Below, one piece after another: positions 24,331 through 35,800 of a stretch of 60,000 bases of DNA; positions within the stretch are counted from its first letter, which is position 1, and each line of letters starts with the position of its first letter. The translations under genes and the position numbers were made by a program. The DNA lies in NCBI RefSeq assembly GCF_000003815.2, contig NC_049979.1:31743013-31803012 (forward strand). Reading direction: 5' to 3'. The DNA comes from Branchiostoma floridae. Lineage: Eukaryota > Chordata > Leptocardii > Amphioxiformes > Branchiostomatidae. The notes under the pieces were generated by a model that worked only from the letters and a program-made list of their open reading frames with translations, was not told where the DNA came from and searched no databases.

Positions 24331-25503
24331 ACCGAACTCCTAGCTAGGTTAATGTGCAGCCTGCTATGACTTACAAATCCATTGGCCACATCACTACACT
24401 GAGAATTTACATATCAATTAAACAGCAGAATCTAAAGACATGTATCAATATACCCCTAAAGGAATTTACTGCCTATCTCCTGGTAATTCATGCAGCTATA
24501 GATTTAATTAGACAGTTGAGAAATTTACATATCAATATGGCATGACCATTAAAACTGTTTGCTGCCGCTTAAAATTTCATAACAACTTGGCTACAATAAA
24601 CGCTCCAAAATACATACAATTTTTCTATCCGTATAATACACAAAATTGGTTAAAAATAATCCTTACATACTACCTAGTTCTCGCTAACAAACAAACGGAG
24701 TGATAAGATTCGGAGGCCTGAGATCTACGGGGTGCCGTGCCCACTTCAGAGAACAGTGAGGAACTGATCTGATATAGTACTGTTAACAGTTTCAAAAATC
24801 ACAGAAATGTCAACAAAAACAGGAAGCTTAATATGTAGTTAAACACTATATGTGAATTTAGGAAAGTTTATGCCTGTATACTGTGAGATTACAGTGGATA
24901 GAGAAGATGGTGTTAGGAAGAAAATTTATGGCTACCTGGCACATCGGTGACCTCTGACCTCAGACTGTTGTTTGAAAATCTCCTAAAGTATATAAAATAC
25001 AGGTTACTCTATTCCAAAATTTGTTTTCAGCTTCACTAAATACGAGGCTTCTTGCTTAACATATGGATTTTACCCTATTCTAACAATGTGTTTTTGTGTC
25101 AGATAACGCATTAGCAGCTTATGCTAAATCAGCCAAATTTAGTTGTTTTTCATGTTAATCCACCTAACACCGATGTGTTACTTCTATCATATTCAAGTTT
25201 CAGCAATTTTTATAGGTTTCTAGCTAAAAATGTTTTTCTAGTTACATCTTTTCAAATTGAAATTATCATAAATATTATTTTCATGATAAATATTTAAAAG
25301 TATGTTTTTTTAATGATATCTAGGCCAATACCAGGTTATTGTGCCTTTAAAACCTTCAACGAACTTCAACAAACCTTGTATCTTTCGTAACCTTTTTAAT
25401 TCATGATGCCAAATCCAAGACAGAATGCATGACGCAAATTAGACGTGATTTTTTGGGTTATTCTAACGTCATTGTTGTTGCTATGAAAGCTATAACAATG
25501 TCC
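24331..25503. other. Gene-free stretch upstream of the LINE
   Basis: AT-rich sequence without a recognisable gene. Part may be LINE 5' sequence, but no ORF1 motif was seen. Confidence 0.4.
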
Positions 25504-25511
25504 TTAAATGA

Positions 25512-26110
25512 TAGCCTCTACCACGCTACGTGGTCTAATTGTAGAAATTGGACAAATAGAGTCTATAGTACGTTAGGGGAGTCAGCCGACCGAGTAGAAC
25601 CATTATCCTCACCACGAAGCCTGTGAGGGGTCGGCATCATGAGAAGATATAAAATTAATCCCCCAATTATTTTCACAAAGGAAGTAACTCAGAGCTCGAG
25701 ATAATTTAGGTCATAAATCGTCCAGCGCCCATTCAGAAACATATGCACCGCCCGCGTATTTGTTATTACTATTCACTAGTATTCAGCATTTCATGTATTT
25801 CTAGGACTTTAATATATATTAAGCCTGTAAACTGCCGAGTCTTATATTTTGTCAGAGGCCACATGTGACAGGCTCGTCGCTCCGGCTTGGACCGTCACGG
25901 ACGAGTCGGAAAGCAATAAAGGGTTATTTAGCCACTTCACACCTATTAGATAGCGATTAGTCGACTTCAAAGACGATGCCGACCCCTCACAGGCTTCGTG
26001 GTGAGGATGCTTGTTCTACTCGGCCGGCTGACTCCCCTAACGTGCTATTGACTCTATTTGTCCAATTTCTACAATTAGACCACCGATCCACGTAGTCTGG
26101 TAGAGGCTAC
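25512..26110. mobile_element. hAT-like non-autonomous element with 8-bp target duplication
   Basis: Flanked by TTAAATGA on both sides (25504-25511 and 26111-26118). Ends are TAGCCTCTACCACGCTACG and, in reverse complement, GTAGCCTCTACCAGACTACG; the inverted repeat extends about 140 bp inward through GTCTAATTGTAGAAATTGGA, GGGGAGTCAGCC and CACGAAGCCTGTGAGGGGTC. An 8-bp duplication and T/C-A-G-type ends are typical of the hAT superfamily. The interior has no coding sequence. A small diverged piece recurs at 36181-36262. Confidence 0.78.
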
Positions 26111-26118
26111 TTAAATGA

Positions 26119-26700
26119 CTGAAATAAGGCACATTCGTTTGAACCCTCGTAAGGCATATTCGCCTAGGAGCTTGTATCTTTTGGAAACAATCAAGGGGGA
26201 AATGAATCCAGACAGCAAGCAGTCCTGATATACACAGTAAAAAGACATACCTTACTTATCAGTTTTGACTACATATGGTGGCTGTAGGGTGAAATACGTT
26301 GGCTATTTGGTATATATCCCAAGACGAGTCTAGACCTATGTATACAGCACGGTATTTTAGATAAGAATGGTCACATTTATAATATTTTCACACCAATGAT
26401 GTTGCTATTGGCAATAGTAAAATATCATTCTGTTCTATGTACTTGCTGTTACGCTTTCGTAGTATAGCTTGAGGTATTCTGGGGATACAATTTTACTATT
26501 GTTCCAACATTCATTCTTAAAATGCAGCGGTCATAAGTCGTTTAAGGAATTACAGGAGCTAGAAGGGGAATGCCAGAAAATCCCAGATCCCGCCGCAGGT
26601 TGCTATAAAATACAGCAAGATGCTATAGAAAGCACAGGGCAAAAAAACCCTCATTGTTTTTTTTAAATATTATATTAAAAGAATATTTCCTTTTTTCCAG
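26119..26700. other. 5' flank or first intron of the sulfotransferase gene
   Basis: A family B scrap (GTTGCTATTGGCAATAG and following) lies at about 26398-26480. The stretch ends in CCTTTTTTCCAG (26689-26700), a strong splice acceptor, which implies an upstream non-coding exon that I could not locate. No TATA box or CpG-rich promoter is evident. Confidence 0.45.
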
Positions 26701-26710
26701 ACAATTACAG

Positions 26711-26840
26711 ATGAAGAAATTGCTGACCTTTCCGCGACTACTTCTTATCGTGGCTGGTCTGTTGATACTGGTGTATATAGGCTTAGATAAACATATTTAC
26801 AAGACAACTACATCTTCCCACCAAGGTTTACGAAGTAAAG
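26711..26840 (+). CDS. Sulfotransferase exon 1 (coding): membrane anchor
   Basis: The ATG lies 10 bp after the acceptor at 26700. It codes MKKLLTFPRLLLIVAGLLIL and on to SSHQGLRSK, a signal anchor with a basic start. Donor AAAG|GTTTGT, phase 1. An alternative donor CAAG|GTTTAC at 26825 would also leave phase 1 and shorten the stem by five residues. Confidence 0.8.
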
Positions 26841-29800
26841 GTTTGTTTACTGTAATCTACGCCATTTCAGGCGAATTATACCCAGATGGATGTCTGAAGT
26901 ATTGTTATTTACTGTGAGAAATTTTAGTATCTACTAATTTTAGTTTAATCTCAGGTCGAGGTATTTCATCCCGCACAAACTTCCGTGTCATATTACGCCT
27001 GGTCAGCTTACGTCAGGACCACCATGTCTTTTTTAACAGGGCTATTGACAAACTGATTGGCACAGGTGCAGTCCAAAAAGTTAAAAATAAAACAACAAAA
27101 AATAGTTAATTCACATTTCGAAAGAATAAAGGAAACTTATACAAGCTACATGGAAATGAGAGGGGGTTAATCTAGGAGGATTAACCCCCTCTTTTTTCCA
27201 TGTAGCTTGTATAAGTTTCCTTGGGTGGGGGCAGGGGTGGTAAAACAATGTTTTTAATGACAAAGGGTGTAATGAACGCGCTCTAGTCGAGGTAGATAAT
27301 TAGGTGATAATTACCCGGTGATTTATGCAAAGAGCATCCGTGCGGCGCGGCACACGTCTCGGGTGCCCGGTCATATAGATAAGTATTACGGCTAAATGCG
27401 CGGTCAAGCGCGGGTCATAGACACGTACCGGACACAAAGTGGTTCGTTTCCGTGAATCCTCGGGTGTGCCAGTTGCCCTTACAGGCATAATGTCCGGTTC
27501 GATACGTACGCTGAATGTCCGACCATTTCGAGTTTCTGGATGCATGCCCATGAGTTTCTACCCCGTATACTCAACTTTTTATGCAGTGTTAATTAAGCTG
27601 TGGTAATTTACATAAGTTCTATTTGTTAATGCCGACCGTACTTTACCCATGTAAACCCTACCTATGCATTTCCTAAACGTATGGACACTTTCTTCATTGT
27701 AAATGTATTCGTCATAAATTAGATATAGTGTGGACACAAAGACGTCCAATTGTTCAATTGCTTAAATTCCCATTAAGACCCTTCTAATTGTAACTAGTGC
27801 TGGGGGGGGGGGGGTTATTGACTTCTACCACTAGAGCAGGTAACGGTTGGTTTCTTTTTTTAATGCTTAGTGATGTATTTTATGATACAGTATTGATTGC
27901 CTGTCTTCTACTGTTTTTTTACATAGTTTTTTTAAGAAATGGAAGCACCACTGAAAAAATACAGGCTGAAAGAATGGAAGTCTTGAAGAGTTACTGCAGG
28001 AAGAAAGGCACAAAAAACACGGTATGTTTGCAAGTTAAAAGCAATATGACATGTTAATAGGAATTGTGGTTCCAATTTGCCAGGGCCGATTTTCTTCATT
28101 TGTGGGACGGGCATGTTTAACCCTCAAACCACCGTAGCTTTTTCGTGACGTAGATTACCGTATGGGGTCAAAACTGACCCAAAATCTTTTGTACAAATAC
28201 GTTTTTTTGTGTGACTCTTTTTTGTGATTTATATATATGTATAGTTTCATTAATCTATGTGGGACAGTCTCACATGATTAGGTGACAATACTTCTATCTC
28301 ACTATCATAATTTATGCAAAAGATCATGAGGACCACATTTTGCACCAATGCTATTGAGACCTGGAAGGAGGTTTTTTTATGCCCGTACCAGCTTCAATGC
28401 CATATAGCGCCTGAATGGCTTACGCTAGGGCCACCAAACTTGGTATTTGTTTAGAAAATGTTGATATCAAATATTTTCAATGAACAAAGTATGTTCATCA
28501 TTTTTTATGTTGCCATGGTAACGGAATTCTGACACATATTTATTACGAAAGTTTCTAATTTTGTACTAAACATTTAAGTTTTAAGGTTTTCTTGGTGAAT
28601 AACAATTCTTTATCACATCTTATAAAATTCAACATAAATTTCAGGACTCAATATTCGTAATTTATGCTAATTTGATGACGTCATCAGTCAAAATCCAAGA
28701 TGGCGGCCGATATTACCTAGATGACGTCATAATGTCGTCATATGATATGATAATGGCACAAAAATTGCTACATTAATTTTTGCTTACATGTACATCATTA
28801 TCTGAAAATTCCGTGATCCTACAATAAGTATTTTAGGTGTGGGTCGCAAAAGTTTGTTTAAAAAAATGCTGGGGTCAGTTTTGACCCCACTGGACCATAC
28901 ATAATCTTTCTAGAATAACTTAATCAACAATGAGCCGATCTCGATAAAAACGTATAAGAAGTTATAGGACATATATACAAACAAACTCCTGAAAGGAAAT
29001 TTGTTTTCGACCAGAAATGACATAATGGCACACATTGATATACGCCTGGGGTCAGTTTTGACCCCATACTGTGGTTTGAGGGTTAAATTTTTTTTTTTTT
29101 TTCTGAATCTATTCTCCACAAACCTTAAGTAATATTCGTAATTCTCTATTTCATCTCAGAAGAGCTTCAACTGAACACAAATCGTGACAACATCAACTTA
29201 GAACCATTTATTGTATTTTGACATTTTAAAAATATTACATTCCATGAAGTAAGTGGTATTGCTACCATAATATGATGTTATTGTGGTGAGAAAACTTTTG
29301 GAATAACTTTTTACAGTTAAAACATTAAAAAAAAAGGTTTCCAACTCATTCCAAGATGTTGTCAAACAAGAATGCATACGCTATAAGTACAAAATATCAG
29401 ACGCATTATGTTCCTTGCCATTAGGTTATTTATTGCACACAATGTCCAGGAATCCTAATGAATACGACGAATCCGAAATTGTGCGACATGTTGATTACAG
29501 AACGTTTCCGAGCGAATGCGGACAAATATGTGATCCTCGAAAACGAGTTTCCTAGAATCCTGACAGATGTGGCGGTATATCTGGGTAAATTCATGATTTT
29601 GATTGGAAGTTTCACCTTAAATATAACTATCGGCAGTGCACCGCACTACTAATAGTTATTTACAACTTTTAATAAGCGCAATCAGGAATCGCAGCAAATT
29701 CGACAGCCAGAATTCAGCGGATTCCTGCTTCCACAGAATCCTTAGAAAAAACGAAACCCGGATTTCATGGGTTTACGAACTACCCACAAAACACCGCTCC

Positions 29801-32796
29801 AGTAGACATTTTTTTCGGATCCGTACAAAATTCGACAATCGGAATTTCGCGGATTTGCAGATTGTAGAAATGACATTGGCTACAAGGGGGCGTAACTGAC
29901 GAATAAGAAACCCGCATTCGTGCAGTACCCACAAGACAAAGTGTGCTAAATGGGCGACAGAGACTGTTATTCCGAGGTGCGGCACAGATATAAAAAGCGT
30001 TTCATTGCCTTTCTGTGCTGTACATGGCATCACCGGAGTCTACAATAGTTATTTGGAGTGGCGTAGAATCGTAGAGAAAATGGTGTAAACTTGAAGGCGC
30101 GGAATAGTGACGTTGCTTTTTCGTCGATGTAATATTCGTGGTCCCCCTGCCAATCCCTCATTGTGCAACTGGCAGGGAATTTGATTCAACATTAAACAGG
30201 ACCGTCCTTTGGTAAGTACATTTTTGTAGCATAACTTTAAGCTTTATGAGAATATCCTTTTTATGGGTCAGTCATGATTTTAATAATCAAGTTGATGACG
30301 TCATAATTATGTTATATAATGTCATAGTAGCGTCAAACGTCATTTGCTTAGATATTATATTATATATTAGATATTATGCTTTATCACGTTCAAAAAAACT
30401 GTTGACCACACAACTCGTCGTTAAACAGTTATAGGACTTAGCAGTAAAAGGCCTCTAAAGCCACACCCACAAACCAACCAACAACCATCCCCACCCCTTC
30501 CGGGAATGACCGAAAAAAGCCCTGTCTTTCGTTAAGATACGAAAGAAAAAACAAACAGCTGGGTGGTATTTAATTGATAATCTTGTCTAAAAATGAAATA
30601 GAAAAATTCAGGTATTCATTGAACCTGAAAGGTGTAGCTTACAGTTTATAAATATGGTGAGCTAGAATATTCAAATAACGTTATATCTGTTTGATCAATA
30701 TCATGTTCAAGTTCTAAATGGAAGTCATATATCTTCAATTTAAGGGATGCCCAAATTCATATTTGACAAGTGTGATTATTTGATGTGTTTTGTCTTCTAA
30801 TCTGCGTGATTTTTTGTTTACAAGCAACATAGGAGATGCCTCCATTACAAATGCAGCACAACTTCTGAGGATATTGGAAACAGGGATTCAGAAGAATTGG
30901 GACTCAATGCAAATCGTTGCATGGAGGAGGAAGATAAGACATATGCAGTTCCACGGCAAAGGACACTTTGGCTTAAGTTACTAGTACTGTGTGCCATGAA
31001 TGTTCAGAGTTTTGCCGAACCATTAAATATTTCTATTTTTCTATCAGTCTGTGTTTAAAAATGTGTTGACAGATATTGCATTTATTGTTAGACCTAAATT
31101 TGACTAAGTCAAAGACTTAACTTTACTTACTAGAATGTGTACGAAATTGTATTTTAGTCCAGTTGCACTATACAGCATTAGATAGCGCCTTATGGTGGTG
31201 ATATTAATGATGCATTTGTTTCGGTGAATTCTATGTAAAATAATACGTATTTATAACTTTTGAATCAAAGTTTTTGTGACAGATGAAAGAAATTATGGAT
31301 ACACACAAAAAAAACAGAATACTGCTCCGTATCTGTCGAAAATCCTTGTTTTTTTTATTTTGTCCGATCTGTCGAAAATCCTTGTTTGGGGATTTTGTCC
31401 GATTCGAGGTTTCCGATGTTCGGATATGTTACGGATTCCCTGTCGGATCCACAAAAAAATACAACAATACAGACAGAATATGGCTTAGCATATGGATTAG
31501 ATTTGATTAGATTTGAGGTGCCGAATAGCGGAATCCGATGTTCAGATCTGTTACGGAATCACAAAAAAATGCAGAAAATATACTGTGCCATCTTTGTCAC
31601 AAATCCGTATCTTCGGATACTCGTCGTTTTTAGTTTCCGTAACCGTTTTCGATGTTCGGATTCTTTACGAATCCGTTGTCGTATTCGGCTGCATTTGCCT
31701 GTATTTTCACCAAATATGTTTTATTACCTGTACGTATTCAACAGGATTTTAGGTCATTTCATGCAGTTATTACCACAGAATAGTTGTTCATATTTGCTTT
31801 CAAACTGCTACAAGATCAGTGCAGTATAAGTATGTCAATTTTACATGGTATTACTTTTAATCAAAAACCAAAAAAAAAGTTTCCGATCCTTTCTTTTTTT
31901 TCAAATGTTACAGTAGAGTCTATAAATTTTAGATTTTCTAAATAACACTCTATAGTAATCTAGCTTGTCTGATAACATCAATTTACTTGAAAGTCACTGC
32001 TCTTTTCCTTTACAGAAATTACCATCTCGAAGACGTTTTATTGTTAGTGAAAGATATAAGCTTCTATACTGCCAGGTCTTCAAAACTGGAAGCACAACTA
32101 CATTAACCATGTTGCATAACCTTGAGCACGGTGAAAGAAGAAATACCCATGATATGAGGGCTTTACTCGATGACTTACCTTTTAAACGGCTCAATACCTA
32201 TTCTGATGATGAAGTTCGGATTCGCTTGGAGACATACACCAAGCTGATCATCGTTCGCAATCCTCTCGAAAGGTATGTACATGTACTCTAATGTCGTTGT
32301 AGAAACTTGATCTGTGTTGCTTTTGTTACTACTTACTACAATCTAATAATCTCTCAAGAGCAGATATCTAAAATATGTGGACTTTATCGGGTATGTGCCG
32401 CCCGCTCACTTGGTGTTGACGGACCTGCATATGGCCTAGAGAATCACAAGTATTAGTGTGTGGGACATATGGAGGCCCGATTATGCCTGCATATGTGCAT
32501 GGGCACCTAGGATTTTAGACAAAAGTGTGTTTATTTACCCTATCTAGACGGGGTTGGGGGTTGAGGAAGAGTCCCTGTACAATCTTTGACGTCGTATAAC
32601 TGCCGAACGACGTAAGATAGGACCACAAAACTTGGTGCCTTATCTCAAATTTTACTGTTGCCATTGCAACGGGTTTCTGCAATGGCAATGGGACAGGCAT
32701 ATTTCACCAAATTGACTAATATCAGTTCATATAATGAGATTCACGTTTTTTGCTAGACTCACCTCACCTCACCGGTCCCATAGCTAGACTACACAC

Positions 32797-32827
<31 letters not shown>

Positions 32828-35800
32828 ATTACCTTCCTGTGTGATTTTAGATTACATTCACAATTGAATACTTATAATTTATGCTAATTTAATTTTTACT
32901 CAAATTCCGTCAAAATCTTTTATTATTTTGCAAAACACAATTACTCAAACTTTTCTTATCTACTTCCATTGGGTTTGGTGCCCATATGTTTCTATAAGCG
33001 TATTTTATAAAATTCAAACTTGTCGATTTAAGGTGGCGGATAAATGACGTCATTTTCTGACGTTATATAGGCGTCAGTGTCGTCGTCATTGACAACATAA
33101 GACTTGGCGGACTTAGATACCGATAAGATACCCTTTATAGTCATCGTTTGTTTAATACCTTTGATTATAGCCAAAATTCAATATTTAGACGTTTTTAGCC
33201 AAAAATCTGACATTAGGCCGTCATAATAATGTAATATTACGCCATAACGATACCAAACTAAAGCATCCCGACCCTAAGAATCTCAGTAAAACCCGGTCTA
33301 GATAGGGTTAACAGTCTCATTACGATAACTGACCATGGCCTATCGTAGCAAAACAGCGAAGACAGAATAAAGAAGGAAAATTCACAAGCATATACGATAC
33401 ACACAATTTTGTAGGGAAAAAAAGTATGATTCATGTAGCCGATGCCCAGAATATAGTTGCGTTTATTCCTATCTAGACGGGGGGGGGGGGCTAAAAGTGC
33501 CTGCGTCAACTTTGACGTTGTATGACAGCCGAACAAAGTATGCTAGGACTACGAAACTTGGTGACTTTTCCTAAAATTTTGCTAGCAACAATTCTGCAAA
33601 ATAAAATAGTTTGTAATTTTTTCGATATCATTTACATACTGTGTAATTGTAAGTTACATTTCTAATAAAATATTCATTATTTATGCTAATGTGATGACGT
33701 CATGGGTCAAAATTGGAAAATGTCTGACAATTACATTTTGCAATGATAAATACATGTTTTCTTTACTCAAATACCGTCAAAATTTTTTTTCTTACAGAAC
33801 GGAATTTCTTGAATCTTCTTAGTCCAATTTTATTGGGTTTTGGGGTTATATGTGGAAATAATCGTATTTTAGAAAAATTCAAGCTTGTCGATCCAAGATG
33901 GCGGACAAATGACGTCATTTTCTGACGTCATAAATTCGTCGGTGTCGTCCTCATTGGGAACAAAAGACATTGCAAATTTCGACCCCATTAATGTAACCTT
34001 TATAGCTATAGTTTTGTTTAATACCTGTAAGTATAGATGAAATTTCATATTTAGACAATTTAGCCCAAAATATGACAATATGACGTCATAATTACGTCAT
34101 ATTACGTTAAATTGATACAAAAATTACAGAAAATATAAAAATTTACAGTACATCATTCCCTCTAAATTTGGTGATCGTAACCCAAGCCGTTATGAAATTA
34201 CGAAGGGGGGGGGGTCAAAAGAGCCCCCCACCCCCGTCCCAGGTATACCAAAAAAGCCCGCTCTAGATAGGGTTAATACACAATTAATTACGGAGTGATA
34301 GTGAGATAACGTCGTTCGTCTAAAGGTAGCAGGTAAAAAGCAGCTTTGATCAAAGTTCGTTGCTTGTAACTTACGGGCAACGCACACATCAAACGATTTC
34401 GAATTTGATTCACAGTTAAAAATGCCGCTCACAGCACAGGCACAAAGGGAAGATTTGCATAAAAATTCCCGCAAAGGCAAAGGGCCGCTTATAAGGCTCT
34501 GTCATCTATGCCAACAACGCCTTATTACATCTTCAAAACAGCTCTTTTTGCAGCGAGAAAACTCTGAAAAGTTCACATTTCATATATTGACCGAAATCTT
34601 TCGATCCTACCGATAAAATGAAACAGAAACTACTCCACTCGACAGAGCAAAATCCGCCCCGCCAACTTGTTTTTTTTCACTCCTTTTTTTACCGCGCGTT
34701 CAGGAATCATGGGAGAAAAAGGATCAGAAAACAATAATAAACTTTTAAATGTATACAACAGACATACAAAAACACTAGAATATAATGATATAAAGTTTGA
34801 ACTCATCAGATAATTGTATCAATGTTCGATTAAAACGTAAATGAGAAATTGAAATGTCGGTGGGCTTCAGAGTTCAGCGAACGAAAGTGGCTTCATCACG
34901 TCTCGTGAATACAGGGATTTTGAGAGCCGTATTGCACTGACACTTTTTTTTTAGTTTTACAACGTTTAAAGGCCGACATTCTTTATTTTAGCTTGCACGT
35001 ACTTTTGTTCATTTGTAGCACAAACTAATCGATCGTAATCTTAGGAAATACTTCTACAGTTTTCAGTATTATGCCGTATGGGCACGTCAAACCGGCCAAT
35101 GGGCGTGGCCTATTAGTAGAGCAACGAGAAAAGTAGCTTAGCATTGGACCTAGCGTGCTCTTTTCCATACCAAGGAGTCCCGCCCCAAGACTCATTTAGA
35201 TTTATTACACTTCTTAAGTGTCGGAACAAGTGGACATTCCGCAGGATTGTAAAATGCATATAGGACACAGTATACCATCCATACATCCTCAGCATGCTCA
35301 TTCGTTAGTCAACTTTATGACGTCTATCTAAAAGTAACCTCCATGTCTCCTGCAGACTGGCGTCAGCATGGGAGGACAAATTTTACTACGCACCGTCACG
35401 ATTTGGATATCGAAAACAATACCACTCCATGTTGGAAACACTTTCCTCAAACACCTTAAAGACAAAGGTAAGGTTAATGAATCTCATAGAATAAATGACC
35501 AGTATAAATGACTTTTGACATGGATAGAAAATGTATATCATTTTCGTACATATTATAGTGCTCCTCTTTGTGGTTGAGGTCATTACATCCGTAAAATATT
35601 GATGAATGTTAAATTTACCTCTATGGATGTAGAGGTATTGTTTTCTGTGTGTCCGTCAGTGTGCCTGCATGTGTACATTTGCGTGTTTGTAATGTTGGGA
35701 TGACGAAAGTCAATGTTGATTTTAGGCTCATTGGTGTTTAACCTTGGTACTGCAGCAGACCTATTGTTTTTTTTTTCGTTTGACATTGGCAAGCTACGGT

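Noticed and set aside
30790-30984. Open frame in sulfotransferase intron 2 as a further exon
   Set aside because: The exons ending at 28021 and starting at 32016 already join in phase 0, and the frame has no family similarity.
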